A stretch of 64,000 bases of DNA from Diospyros lotus (GCF_014633365.1 NW_026267104.1:4278001-4342000); one strand, 5' to 3'. Shown: positions 1 to 12,170, counted from the first letter of the stretch. The notes: generated by a model not told the origin, from the letters alone. Program-made: numbers and translations.

Positions 1-2241
1 TATAAGATAATGGCTTACACTCTTAACTTAATATCACACCTAAGTCTAAAAACTGATACACGCATCCCACTAACAATTGTTAGACCACTATCAATAACGG
101 GAACATCATGCATGTTTCTTAAAAAATAATCGGTTATATATATTACCACTTGTTTTCAACAAAATAAAATCATTAACAATTAAGGGTAGCTCACACAAAA
201 TATTTCCAACAAAATTAAGATAGAAAAAAGGAAAATTAATCTCTCCATGTTAGTTTATGTTCTGTATATATACACACACATGTATGAAATAGAAGATGAG
301 AGGATAAAACCAACACCCCAACAAGACTATAGACTTGAAATGCAACAAAAAGGATCTACCATTAATGAGCAAAAACAACATTAAGAAGGTTCTACAAGCA
401 TATAATTAGAGCCTTTGTAAAAAAAGGTAAAGAGATATAATGGATATAAACTATATTATATGGTTTATATTCAAAATTATATTATTAACTATAAATTATT
501 TTGAATTGTTATATGTAAAATGATATAAAGTTTGTATCATTTTATTTTTATATGCTTACTTAATTTAATTTAAATAGGTTGTTGTCACTAGACAATAAAT
601 AACTTTATAAACACGTATATGATATAATTAAGTATATTTTTTAAAAATATATAATTATGAATATATATATAATTATATACATTATATTTTATGTTACATA
701 CATAATACTTTGCAAAAAATAGTTATTTTAAATAAAAATAAAATTATTTTCAGTCCGAACTATACTTATTTTTTGTAGTTCAAATTATAAAATATTTAAA
801 TATTTTTTAATAAAATGTATAAAATTAAAGAGTTGTTAGAGATATCTAAAATATTTCATAATCTGACCCGTAAAAAATAAGTGCAATTTGAACTGAAAAT
901 AGTTTAAGTTCTTTAACTAATAATTTTTTTTTTTCATTTTTAATGCATAAATATATAACATTACACCCAAAGATACGTTATGTATTACATATAATACAAT
1001 ACTTTTGCTAGCTGACTTTGAAAAAAAGATAAAGCAGCAAGTCTAACCAGAAATCTAAAGGTATTTCGATGTTGGTAGAATACCAAACACTATTTCAATC
1101 TTTATGAATTAAATTCCAACATTAATTTTAAAATTAAAAAAAAAAAAATATTCCATTGAATCAACACCAAAAAAAAAAAAAAAAAATCCAACCAAATCCC
1201 AAGATGATGTTTATGTTTTTGGGACAAAATCATCATCTCCTATGTGTTATGTCCAAGAGAGTAGGCTTATGATTAGCTTAAGTTTAAGGGAAAAAGGCCC
1301 GTAGAACAAAGCCATCATGAGACCTAGTCGAGGGGCGTACGAGAGACTTGGCCGAGGTGTGTGCAAGAGACCTAATTGAGGGGCTTGCAATAGACTTAGT
1401 CGAGGATGCTACAAATGAGTGATTGAGAGAGAAAGATAGTCGAGTGATAAAGAGAAAGATTAAAAAGGACAAGATCGAATGATCTCAACCCAATTGATTG
1501 AAACCAAGGCTGACTGACCTTATTTGCGAGCTTTCTTGATACCTTCGAGAGATCCTTCCGAGAATTCATGGGTCACTCAGCAATTGCAATTTGAAATATT
1601 CTCACGAGTCAATTCTACCTCTGATATGCTTACCTACAAATCCTAAGAGAGCTCAAAGTGTTTATCAAAAATTGTAGCTCTCCCTCCACTTTTCAATCTC
1701 TTCCCCCCTTCAAAGCTCGGAGTGATTGCCAAAAATTATGACTCTCCCTCCACCCCCCTCCCCCCTCTCCATAAATGGACTTTTCCTTTAACAAAAGGTG
1801 CGCTCATAACCCTACTAAGATTATAATTTGACTTTAGATACGAGATTAACTTAAAGATTGAAAAGTCTACGGGGACGTCACCCACACCTCTAACTAATTT
1901 CTTTCTTATAGGCATTTGCAAACCTACACTCAAGATACTCTCTTACACACAAAAAAAAAAAAATTGCACCTTAACAATAATACTATGAAAAGTTAGACCT
2001 TGATCAAGTGATAAAAGATTATAATTATTTTTTTATAAAACGACAATTCATTCATCTATATTTTTAAAGACGAGTTTATATATATATTATTTATTTACTT
2101 ATTAATAATAATTTATAAGTTATTGAGAATCTCCAATAAATTTACATAATAATACAAGTTGGGAAGGTCGAAGTGATTAGATTAGGACCATTGAATCATA
2201 TGTGTGAGAGCAAATCGTTTGATCCACACCATCAAAGCCCC

Positions 2242-2267
2242 TATATATATATATATATATATATATA
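2242..2267. repeat. (TA)n microsatellite
   Basis: Uninterrupted TA dinucleotide run. The matching place in unit 2 (around 25125) has almost no repeat, so the run expanded in unit 1 or contracted in unit 2. Confidence 0.95.
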
Positions 2268-3160
2268 ACGTATTCCAAGAATCAGCTGGAATCACGCATC
2301 AAATCAAGACTTAAGACGCAATATCAAACCCGTAGTCCCTAAGAACTAATGAATGTTCAGCAACCTCAAACTTAATTATTAACATTACTCTTTAATTAAA
2401 ATTAAGAATTAATGAGGGATGTCTTGACCTGTTTGAGAAATAATAAATAAAAAAAATATTTTATCTTTCACTTCTCTCGTATCTTTTTTTTCATTTCTGC
2501 TCTTCCCTTTAAGAAAATCAAAATTAAAGTTAAAATAAAAAACAAACGGCAATAGACAGTTATACCGATGGCCATTCAAAGAAAGATAGATAAAGAGAGG
2601 GGATAAATCCCATACTATCTAGGTTAATTGCGAATGAACTTAATCGTTTCGAAAGATGAACTCAGATTCATCGTAAAAAATAAGATGATAATAATAATGA
2701 TAAATTTAAATTAATCAAAGTTTATTTGTATCCAGACCTGGGTTCATCGTAGATGAACCAAGATGGTTTGGGTTATTGGGTTTATTCACGATGAATCTAG
2801 ATTCATCACATAGAGAGATATATCGTTATCAACATCTCTATTGCTCAAAATATTTCAGATCTAAAATAATCATTAACACGATGAAAGCTTTAGCAAGAAA
2901 GAAACAAATGAGAGACTTGAGAAAACCTCAGACACTCACTGTATTTTCTCAAAAGTTAAAAATATTTTTTATAATTTTACCAAAATTTATGCTTAGTGCA
3001 CAAAATTTACCCTTATATGTTAATAGTTTGGTTACATCCTGAAGGCAAACATGATGAAGCCAGCAGTTTTTAAGTAGCATAAAGTTCCGAAACTGTGATC
3101 CAAAGACTTTGTCCCTAGATTTGTGTTTCTATTTTCTATTTTTTTTTCATGTAAATATAT

Positions 3161-3184
3161 GTATGTATGTATGTATGTATGTAT
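3161..3184. repeat. (GTAT)n microsatellite
   Basis: About six GTAT units. The matching places in units 2 and 3 have only one or two units next to TA repeats. Confidence 0.9.
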
Positions 3185-3198
3185 TTTTGTGTATAAGT

Positions 3199-3378
3199 GC
3201 GTTTGATTCCACAGGGTTGAAAAGGAAATAAATTCCAACTTCCATAAAAAATCAAAACTATACTTAGGTGGAAAACAAATTTTATGAAAAAAATTGTCAA
3301 TCAAACATCTAAAATTAGAATTTGATTGAAAAAATATTTTCTTATCCATGTTTAATTTGCACGCCAATCAAACCATCC
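3199..3378. mobile_element. 180 bp MITE-like insertion, unit 1 copy
   Basis: A 180 bp segment flanked by the 5 bp repeat TAAGT (3194-3198 and 3379-3383). Its ends carry short inverted motifs, GTTTGATT near the left and AATCAAAC near the right. Unit 2 has an apparently empty site with a single TAAGT at 25837-25841, and unit 3 has the same insertion at 50091-50265. There is no coding capacity. The short TIRs and 5 bp duplication do not fix the superfamily. Confidence 0.6.
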
Positions 3379-3439
3379 TAAGTCTTTACCATTTGGCTAA
3401 ATCTCACATGTAATAACTTCAAAGTCAAAGAATGGCCAA

Positions 3440-3880
3440 ATTCATATTTTTCTTTTGTATTTTCAATTTTTTTGTGTGTCAATTTATTTTTTTTTGTTAT
3501 TTTAGTTACACCTCTATATTTGATTTTTGAATCCATTTAACCCTTATAAGTTGAGATTTTTTTTGTGTGTCAACTTAAATTTTTTATTATTTTGATTTTA
3601 CTCATCTACTTACATTTTCAACTCAATTTAATCCATATATTTTCATAAGTAAAAAAATAAAATAAAATAATAAAGTATACATCACACTCTATTCACGTCA
3701 AAGTATAAATATTAAATTAAATAAAAAATACAAGTTCAAGAATATAATCAAAACAATCAAAAATTTAGGTTTCATGTGAAAAAATAAAAAATATAAATAT
3801 AAAATTAAATTAATTCAAAAATATAAATTTAGACATATAATCAAAATAAGAAAAAAATTTAAATGGCTATCCAAAAATAG
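3440..3880. repeat. Long imperfect inverted repeat, foldback-like element, copy 1
   Basis: The left arm (~3440-3645) and right arm (~3690-3880) are imperfect reverse complements around a short AT-rich loop. Each arm contains two related sub-repeats with the theme AATTT..TTTTGATT. Related copies lie at ~25870-26200 and ~50330-50740, explained by the local duplication. Another at ~43085-43510 lies at a different relative place, so the element is dispersed. No coding capacity. Confidence 0.6.
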
Positions 3881-4150
3881 AAGTATACAAATAATAATAT
3901 AGTATTTGGCTGGCAAAGAATCATTTCACAATACTTAATAGACAGAAAGAGACTACTTGTCAGCCACAGCAAAGTCTATAAATGATGACCATCCTCTTAT
4001 GCACCAAAAAAAAAAACTCTGTTCACATCACCTACAGAAATTTTGTATACATTTATATCGATTATACACATAATATAATATATTAATATAAAAATATCAT
4101 ACACTAAGTGTCATTTTTAAATATTTAAGTAACATTTCTAATGTCAAAAT

Positions 4151-7100
4151 TTAAAAATAAATTTAGTTGGAAGTTCTAATGAGAAAAATAAACTTCCATA
4201 ATTTTATTAATCTGAGAGATGAAAATATATACACAAAAACTCCTAAAAAAATTCTTATAATTTAGGTTTAGATTACAACAATATATTTTGTTCATATTAG
4301 AATTAGAATTACTCTAGAATTTCTTTATCTGATTTTAAGGAACATTCTTATCTTTTATTTTGAAATCTTCTCTTCTTTATTTTCTCATGTGAAGGTTGAA
4401 TTCTTTCTCTTTATCTCTCCAACACTCCTCCTCAATCTGGTGAATAGATATCCATTATTCTCAAATTGTCTCTAATGGATTCAAATCTTTATTTTTGTAT
4501 TACTTTAGTAATGATATTTATTTCTTGAAATTCAGTAAGAATATGAGTAAAACTTATACATTTTCTCTCTATTTCTTGCTTTACAAAATGTCGGTCAATT
4601 TTAAAGTATTTTATCCGGTTATGTCGAACCGGATTATTCACAATGCTAATTGTCGATTTATTCTCAGTATAGAGAATTTTTGGAAAAAGGTACTAGTAGG
4701 TGTAAGTCTTCTAGCATTTTTTCCACCTAAATCACTTCACATAACCCTTGTGGAATAGCCTTATACTTTGCTTTTACACTGTTTTTTGCCTCCACTAATT
4801 GCTTCTTACTTCTCCAAGTAACCAAATTTTTTCATAATTTTGTACAAAATCCATGTGTAGATCTACTATCCTCAATAAAACCAGTCCAGTCAGCACCTAC
4901 AAATGCTCTTATTCTTCTATCTTAACTCTTAAACAAGAGTCATTTCTCATGAGTTCTTTTTAGGTACCTTACAATATGAAATGCAGCCTCAAGATGTCTT
5001 CTTGTGCGAGAGTGCATGAATTGACTTACTATGCTTATAGAATATGCAATGTCAGGTAGTGTGAGTGATAGGTAGATCAATTTCCCCACCAACTACTAAT
5101 ATCTTCCCCTGTCTACTTGGTATTTTGTTTAATTGTTGTCTTCTTTCTTCTTCCAATTAGGCTTTAATAGAGTACTAGCCGATTTATAGCCAAATTTACT
5201 AGTTTTTTTCAGCAAATCAAGTGTGTACTTCCTTTAAGATATAAATATTCCTTTCTTGCTTCTTGTTACTTTCATTCTCAATAAGTATTTTAATTTTCCC
5301 AGATTTTTTACTTCAAAAGCAGTAACGATAATGTCATCCACATAGACAATAAGGATTATCTTTTTTCCATCAGTTTCAACTTTTGTAAATAGGGTAGGAT
5401 CAGGCAACCTTTGTTTGTATCCAAGCTAAATAATAGTATCATTGAACAACTTGAACCAAGCCCTTGGAGATTGCTTGAGGCCGTATAGGGACTTCTTTAA
5501 TTTGTATATCTTTCCTCTTGTGCTTTCTGTTTCAAAACCTAAGAGAATCCTCATGTATATTTCTACTTCCAACTCCCCATTTAGGAATGCATTCTTAATG
5601 TCCAGCTGATGTAACCTCCAGTCTACATTAACAGCTAATGATAATAAAATTCGGATAGAATTAAGCTTGGCCACTAGAGCAAAAGTTTTTTCATAATCAA
5701 GCCCTTGGTTTTGAGTAAACTCTCAAACTACTAACCTTGTTTTGTATCTATTAATACTTCAATTTAACTTATACTTATCTATAAATATCCATTTGCTGCC
5801 AACAATATTCTTCACAACTGGTAGATAGACAATATCCCAGGTTTTATTACCTTCTAGAGAATGCATCTCATCCATTATTACTATCTTCCATTTTTCATCT
5901 TCCAAGGCATGATATATATCCTTAGGGATCACTATATTATCAATTCTTTTTGTAAAAGCTTTAAATTGTGAGGATAGCTTTGAGTAACCTACATAATTTG
6001 AAATAGGATGCTTAATTAGAACATGATTTCACCCATTTCCTTAGTGCAATTGGAATATCAAGATCATCATGCTGCTATTTTCATGAGTTTTTGGACATAC
6101 TTTCGGATTTGACAATAAGTTTGGTTGAGGGACATGAGGCCTTTTAGAATATACAAAAAGAGCTTTATCAGAAGCTATATTTTCTTGAATTTGATCTTCT
6201 TGGTCTCCCCCTGAATTAGGTATTGAAAATTGAGTAACAGGTTAGGTTTCAATGATTGATTCAGTAATAGGAAGAGTTTCTGAATTTGAAACCATAGGTA
6301 AAGATAAAGTGGAATCTCATTTTTCCTCTGCATTAGGTACTTGCCCCTGCAGAGAAGTGTGAAAAGATGGTTGGTGTTCAAGGAATGATACATCACAAGA
6401 TATAAAAAATTTTCAAGTAAAAGGATGGTAACATTTGTATCCTTGTTAAGTAGGAGAATAACCAATTAATATGCATTTGAGGGCTTTAAGTTCAAGTTTG
6501 GATTGAGAAGACTGATGTCTGTGAACAATTATAATGCATTCAAACACTTTAGGAGACAAAGAGTTTAACACCATAGTATAATGGGGTTAGAAATCAAGGA
6601 GAACACTCAAAGGGGTTGTGAAGCCAAGAACTTTGGAGAGAAGGCGATTAATAAGGTAGGAGGATGTGAGAACAACTTTTCCCCAATATGTGTTAGAAAA
6701 CCAACCTTACCCTTGCCCTAAATCACTAGCAAAATTGACCGAAACCATTCTCTAAAATTAATTCCAATATTCATCTTATGCTAAGTGATTTGAAAGGAAT
6801 GGTTGCTTAGAGTAATTGGAGACGATGGAACTTGAGTAATACTTGCCAAAGGAGGTAAATTGTCGAAGCCTCGCTTGCTATTTGATTTTCAGCCATAACA
6901 TGTGCCTAAAAGAGTCTACAAACACTAGGGCGAAGAGAACAAATAGGAAATCTTGCCACAGAAATGTGGCTCTGATACCATAAAAAACAAACTTAGTTGG
7001 AAGTTCTAATGGGAGGAATAAACTTCCATAATTTCATTAATATGAGAGATGTAAATATATACAAAAAAAACTCTTAGAAAAACTCCTATAATTTAAGTTT

Positions 7101-7254
7101 AAATTACAATAACATATTTTTTCCATATTAGAATTGGGATTACTCTAGAATTTTCTTATATAATTTTAAGGTACATCTCTATCTTTTATCTTGAAGTCTT
7201 CTCTTTTATCCTCTAGTGTGAAGTTTGAATTCTTTCTTTTTTATCTCTCCAACA
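4151..7254 (-). mobile_element. Ty1/copia retrotransposon, internally deleted, unit 1 copy
   Basis: The two LTRs are 274 bp each (4151-4424 and 6981-7254) and are flanked by the 5 bp duplication AAAAT (4146-4150, 7255-7259). Read on the minus strand, the LTR begins TGTTGGAGAG. The primer-binding site TGGTATCAGAGCC lies directly beside the right LTR (6965-6980), and a purine-rich tract lies beside the left LTR. The internal region holds broken polyprotein pieces: a copia reverse transcriptase stretch at 5426-5674 with LDIKNAFLNGELEVEIYM and YGLKQSPRAW, plus degraded upstream pieces to about 6465. At 3.1 kb it is much shorter than a full copia element and has stops and frameshifts, so it is dead. 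The same element with the same duplication is in unit 3, and truncated in unit 2. Confidence 0.88.
5426..5674 (-). pseudogene. Copia reverse transcriptase fragment
   Basis: An 82-residue open frame matching the centre of the Ty1/copia RVT_2 domain. Residues ~20-45 carry the LDIKNAFLNGELEVEIYM block typical of the family, and ~60-73 carry YKLKKSLYGLKQSPRAWF. The YVDD catalytic block would follow; the corresponding DNA (~5310-5345) is separated by a stop and frame change. It is part of the dead element at 4151-7254 and has no expected function. Confidence 0.85.
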
Positions 7255-8260
7255 AAAATGAATAAACCTCGTAGCAACAACACATGCATTTATGGTTTAT
7301 CAATTCAATTGCATGCTGAAGTTAAAAGGGCCAAAAATGCAATCTTGTTTTCCTCCGCAAAAGAAAAGAGTTAATAGCACCAAGCATGCAACCAGTCTGG
7401 TCCAATGGTGTTGAGCATGTTGTTTATAGAAACTAAATGCTATCCTTGTCCATTGAGCAGAAACTTTATGATTAAAGAAATTCGAATTTAAAAATATAAG
7501 TTAATAGTATGATTATTTTTTTTGTGATTTCCAATAATAACTCACAGACCCATTAAACATAGATAATAATAGTCAACATAAATCAGGACAAGTGCACAAA
7601 AAATTGTGTGCGACTCATTTAAATAGTAGAATAAATCATTATTATAACATATCACTAATAGATTAATCTAGGGATTCGTTTTTATCATTGTCCCTATGGC
7701 AGCTGATGGAAGTGCTCAACTAATCTAGCACTAATAATGCAATATAATAAAGGGATTGCTGACTAGGTTTCCAGATATTATATATTTTAATACAGGGGAG
7801 TGTGGCATCCACAAGGCACTCACATTAAATTATTCATCTCTTGCTATTTGTTGTCGTATTCTAATTTGGCCACAATATCAAAAGTCAAGCAAAAATAATG
7901 ATGCCATGTGTGCAACACAATAGCCAAGATATGGTTACTTCCAATCTGGGACGGATTTAAGGGTGAATCTGGGGAAGGGTTGACTCTCAAATTCATAGAT
8001 TATTTCAACTCCTTTCTCCCAAATGGACCAAATTTGCAGGGTAGATCTGAGAGACTGCCCCCTAAATCTGCCCTTGCTTCAAATAATTGCATGATCACAA
8101 TATAAAAAGCAAACAGATGTCCATCACCCAAGTTATGAACTAATCAAATAACTTAAACTAGAACATAACCCCTTCGTTCTTTGCAACTGCCCGAACCCTT
8201 TGTGTAAGGAAGTTGAAAAAACAAGGAGAAAGGAAGGAATCTTATGCTCCTACAAACACA
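7255..8260. other. Unit 1 spacer between copia element and conversion tract
   Basis: No gene seen. It aligns with 54123-55540 of unit 3 with clear substitutions and indels. Unit 3 has a 404 bp segment in tandem here where unit 1 has a single copy (~7716-8095). Confidence 0.6.
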
Positions 8261-8354
8261 AATCTCTCTTGACCCTTATCAAGGGGAGACCTTTGTGTAT
8301 TTTATGATATGTATTAATCCCCTAATTTTAATGTTCCTTAGTTCAAATCTAAGG

Positions 8355-8357
<3 letters not shown>

Positions 8358-8412
<55 letters not shown>
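8358..8412. repeat. (CT)n microsatellite
   Basis: About 27 CT units. The unit 3 partner (55647-55680) is roughly 20 bp shorter. This is one of the few differences inside an otherwise identical tract. Confidence 0.95.
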
Positions 8413-8415
<3 letters not shown>

Positions 8416-8893
8416 GTTAATGAGGTTCGCAATCAATCACTATCTAGTTATAACGTTGGAGAAGCTTAAACTGTTGCAGATTCCTTCAACCCACTCACTA
8501 GAATCATCCAGGCTAAGCAACCAGTTGCAGCATTTCAAATCACGATGACAATAATATATTCCAATATATGGCCCTACCAATATTTTCCCACTGATGCATT
8601 TAGTGCAAAGTTTTTCTGAGGTTACAACAATCATAGTTCAGTTGTTATTTGGTGAGATCTCAAGGCACTGCGACCTTACAGGGTGTCAGCCAAGCTTTAT
8701 TCTTTTAGGGTTTTAGGGACGTCAATCTCATAGTTTAATGTTCAAATATCTACCATAAGCAACTATAGTTTAAACAATGAATCTGTTAGTGATCTAGGTA
8801 GGGATGCAATAACTAGTTTTTTTTTGCATATGTTTGCAATTTTTGCACAAGTTGTATTATATCTAATACAACAAAATAATGTTTTAAACAGTG

Positions 8894-9550
8894 TTATTAA
8901 AGGCACACATAGGTGCAAGGTGTCCAAGGGCACAGACCATCAAGGCACGCCTTGGGTTTAGGTGCGCATGGGTTTCTTTAAGTATTTTTAGGGTTTTATT
9001 TTACTATTTATTATTTTATTTCATTTTTTACTATTTAAGATTTAAATTTATTATTTTAACTACAAATTTGATAATGAATAAAAAGATTACTACTTCAAAT
9101 GCTCTAATTAAATTTAAACTAAATGACGTAAAAGAAAATATTAGAGATGATGCTTCTAATAATAAAAATATGAAAATATTTGATCTTGATGATAAGAATG
9201 ATTTTTAGATTATTTAAAATACATAATTTATTCATCTTGATTAAGATTTAAGACCTATAAATTATTTTAAAAATTAATTTAAGTTGATTTAAAGACTTTT
9301 AAATTATATTTTTTGACATTTTTATTATTCTTTTCATTAATATATGTTGAATTTTTTAATTTCTTTAATAACATACTTGTAAATATTTTATTAAAAATTA
9401 AAATCTATTTTATACCTTATTTTTCAACTAAGATATATATATATATATTTTTAATTAAGATGCACCTAATTCTATGAGACATGCACCTCAGCTTGTGCCT
9501 TAAGACTCCAACAACTTTTTACGTCTTAGTGTAATCTGGGCCTTTAATAA
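8894..9550. mobile_element. MITE-like element with 11 bp terminal inverted repeats, unit 1
   Basis: The ends are TTATTAAAGGC and its exact complement GCCTTTAATAA. Inside the ends, GC-rich words such as AGGTGCA and GGCAC also pair in inverted orientation, while the centre is very AT-rich. Length is 657 bp. No clear target-site duplication was found, so the superfamily is open. The 105-residue frame starting inside it has no recognisable domain and is probably chance. Confidence 0.5.
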
Positions 9551-10245
9551 GGCTGGTTTTAATAATAGAAAAATATTCAGCATTGTGCCTCAATCTGCAA
9601 TTTGAACAGCAAGAATATCAACCTGTCTGGCCAGAGAGCAACAAACATCAGGACTTTAAATCCAGTACATGGAAAGGAGTGTGGACTCCATGTGGAGGGC
9701 ACATTTTGATAAGCAATGTACTTTGTCTCTGCAGAATCTGAATGGAAGTGGGTGGTTTTATGGTATCCGAATAACAAATAAAGTAATAGTTGCCAGCAGT
9801 TCAAGGTGGGAATCATGCATGATAGATGTGCAGAATAAGCTTCGAGGAAAACACACAGACATGAACATTTTGTTAAAGATGGAATCAGAATGATGCTGAT
9901 AAGGGCACTTCTCTAGCAGTTTCATGGGTTAAGTTAAGTGAGGCTAAGTGAAAAGGATTATGTGGAGGACTGATTTGTAACCTATCCCTATAGTGGATTA
10001 GGAAAAAATCGAAATGAAGCACTCGTCTTAGAATATGTTCCAAAACAACTTTCTAGAAATCTATCTCAAAGTATCTAAATTTTATAGTACCAAAAAAAAA
10101 AAAAAAAAGAAAACAGAGAAAAGTTACGCTGATTGTACAGTTCCAAAAACCTATAGGAAACTAAGGGTATATTTTTTCATTATTTTCCTTTTTGTTTTGA
10201 ACATCAGCCCTACAACCCAATAAAATCCATAGTCCAGAAGGCCCA

Positions 10246-10605
10246 CTAGACTCATATCTAGTGTAAAAACACTAAATACGATGACATTTGGTCTCAAACA
10301 AAGCCCAGCGAGAAAATAGACACTCCATATGTTGCTGCTGAAAATGGGGACTTGCTTGGCCAGTTCAAGTCAAGAGGTTGGCTATTAAATCTTTCTGATA
10401 CCATCTATGATTCTTCCTAATAATGCAAGGGTATGATGAATAGAACTTACTTCATGTTTCATGTACATTCAAGGAATATTTTGATCCAAACATATCCAAA
10501 GTACTTGAAGAATAGTAAAGACAAAAGTGCATATATCGGCGGATACAAACAGGTTTTTTGGTACAGAATCATCAGTACACAACAAAGGAAAATAAAATAG
10601 GATTA
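10246..10605. other. 3' flank of the decarboxylase remnant
   Basis: It aligns with 57518-57857 of unit 3, the region downstream of the intact decarboxylase stop codon. No gene of its own. The alignment stops where the TRIM begins; about 200 bp present in unit 3 (57857-58056), including the decarboxylase C-terminus, are missing here. Confidence 0.65.
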
Positions 10606-11771
10606 TTTTGACTTAGTAGCGGCTGATGAGGTTTGAAAAAGTCAAAATAAAATAAGATTATCCATAACTAACAAATTAGCAAATATCTGATTTTTTTTGT
10701 TAATTGTTTTGGTTGGATATTATGCCATATTATTCTCCACTTTATATTCATTTCAATTTATATTTTAACTGTATAAATTTGGAGTTTATGATTGAATAAA
10801 ATATATGACTTTTGTTTTGGTATTTTTTTCATTCCCTTTTCTTCTTTCTTCATAAAATACCAACAAATGGTATCAGAACCCTTCTTCTTGAGGGACCTGT
10901 GAGATTGAGTGAACCAAAAATGGAGGGCCCAAAGAAATATGCATTTGTAGATGTTTCTCTTGAAGAAACATTACAAAACAGTTCTTTTGGAGATTTTGAG
11001 GAAATAACTGCGTTAGAATCATCAAAGAATGCTGATGTTGTGGACCAAGTTTCTCATAATGGAATTGCTTCTGCATCTAAGGTTGGTGTTTCTCAAAGTT
11101 CATCGTCAGCCCTGAAAAAAAGTTCTGATTTGTCAGTGGAAGCTTTTGAAAAAATGATGGAAGATCCAACTGTGCAGAAGATGGTTTATCCATATCTGCC
11201 AGAAGAGATGAGGAATCCTTCTACATTTGAATGGATGCTACAGATCACAACAACAAGAAGGAGAAGCTAGAGCTACTGCTGACTAACATGAGGAGGATGA
11301 GTTATTTTAACTCTACTAAAAAAAACCATATCTATGCCTATGCCCAAAAAAATGCCTATACCCCCCCAAAAAAAATGCCTATGCCCCAAAACCCATAACC
11401 ATACTTATGCCTCATAACTATAAAATTATAAAATGCCCATATGCTATATCCAAGGCATGCTAAAATTTAAAATTTATATTTGCAGCCTCAAAGTCAAAGA
11501 GGAGTGTTGAATTTTGACTTAGTAGCTGCTGATGAAGTTTGAAAAAGTCAAAATAAAATAGGATTATCCATAACTAACAAATTAGGAAATATCTGATATT
11601 GTTTGTTAATTGTTTTGGCGGGATATTATGCCATATTATTCTCCACTTTATGCTCATTTCAATTTATATTTTAGCTGTATAAATTTGGAGTTTACGATTG
11701 AATAAAATATATGACTTTTACTTTGATATTTTTTTCACTCCCTTTCCTTCTTTCTTCATAAAATACCAACA
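10606..11771 (+). mobile_element. TRIM-type non-autonomous LTR retroelement with captured host sequence
   Basis: The direct repeats of about 260 bp (10606-10865 and 11505-11771) act as LTRs. The right copy runs TGTTG...CAACA. Two bases after the left LTR is a primer-binding site, TGGTATCAGAACC (10868-10880), complementary to initiator-tRNA-Met apart from one change. A polypurine tract, AAAGAGGAG, directly precedes the right LTR. The ~640 bp internal region has no gag or pol but carries a TIC40-like coding fragment. The first ~7 bases of the left LTR are missing; in their place is a stretch matching the LTR interior at 11550-11566. The insertion coincides with loss of ~200 bp of target, so the left side was probably rearranged after insertion. 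Absent from unit 3. Confidence 0.82.
10900..11245 (+). pseudogene. Intronless TIC40-like coding fragment inside the TRIM
   Basis: The open frame includes a segment resembling TIC40, the co-chaperone-like subunit of the chloroplast inner-envelope import machinery. The telling block is EKMMEDPTVQKMVYPYLPEE followed by MRNPSTFEWML, which matches the start of the TIC40 Sti1/Hop-like region. Upstream is KKYAFVDVSLEE and a Ser-rich linker, as expected before that region. No intron is visible, which suggests capture through an RNA intermediate. The frame ends soon after the match in unrelated residues (QITTTRRRS), and the chaperone C-terminus and transit peptide are absent. No function is expected. 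The identification rests on motif memory. Confidence 0.7.
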
Positions 11772-12170
11772 GTTCCCTTGACAAGCAAGCTGCCACTTAC
11801 GAACAAAGGTCTCATCTTGTGGGCGCTCAAACACAACTGTGCTGCTCAGTTCGTTGAGCATTGCCCCAATTCCTACATCCCTAAGCCGATCTTTCAAGTA
11901 GTGTGCGTTCCGTAGGCATTTCCGCACTTCTTTCTGCAACCCTCTGTACCCTTTCCGGTTCAAGGTGTACCAGAGGAAGATCGGTGCATGGCCATTCCTG
12001 CTTCCCATGATAGTAGCATCCCTAGAAGCAAGATACTCCACATTCCTCGATAAGGCATTAATGTGCTCCAATCTTGTCATCTGGACACCACAAGGCATTG
12101 GGCATCCAACAAACTTGTGGCCAGAAACACTCACACTTCCAATAGGCTTAATAAAAGTAACTTTTGGTGC
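11772..12170 (-). pseudogene. Serine decarboxylase remnant, last exon, truncated
   Basis: It corresponds to the first ~130 codons of the terminal exon of the intact gene at 57885-58451. It keeps the acceptor site (exon start at 12170) and the PLP-lysine block [16 protein letters not shown]. It is cut at 11771 by the TRIM, so the last ~57 residues are replaced by retroelement sequence. The upstream exons are absent from unit 1: the intron runs into Helitron 1, then the LTR element, then the duplication junction at ~18238. Several substitutions distinguish it from the intact copy. Not a functional gene. Confidence 0.9.

Larger units (their letters stand above)
1..3198. other. Unit 1 spacer, left part; no gene seen
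   Basis: AT-rich spacer without a supportable gene. From about position 100 it aligns with 44950-50090 of unit 3, for example the shared stretch around 130-230 and 44980-45070. It lacks the solo LTR (46312-48936) and the plastid-derived insert (49794-49859) found there. The short open frames have no recognisable domain. The part from about 1966 also matches unit 2 from about 20945. Confidence 0.7.
8261..10245. other. ~2 kb tract essentially identical to 55540-57517
   Basis: By eye, this tract and its unit 3 partner differ only in microsatellite lengths (CT run, TA run). The sequence on both sides differs at many positions. No gene was recognised; all open frames in it are short and lack domains. 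It contains the MITE at 8894-9550. The abrupt change in identity suggests gene conversion, or possibly an assembly artefact. Confidence 0.7.

Noticed and set aside
1284..1472. Repeated GAGACYTAGTCGAG-like words as a gene or regulatory array
   Set aside because: Four imperfect ~30 bp repeats with no coding or structural support. Too little to call beyond a short minisatellite-like patch.
8891..9208. 105-codon frame repeated in units 1 and 3 (56159-56476)
   Set aside because: It runs across the end and AT-rich centre of a MITE-like element. Its conservation is explained by the identical tract, not by protein constraint.
11718..12134. Second functional serine decarboxylase gene
   Set aside because: Only part of the last exon is present. 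The C-terminus is replaced by TRIM sequence and the upstream exons are absent.
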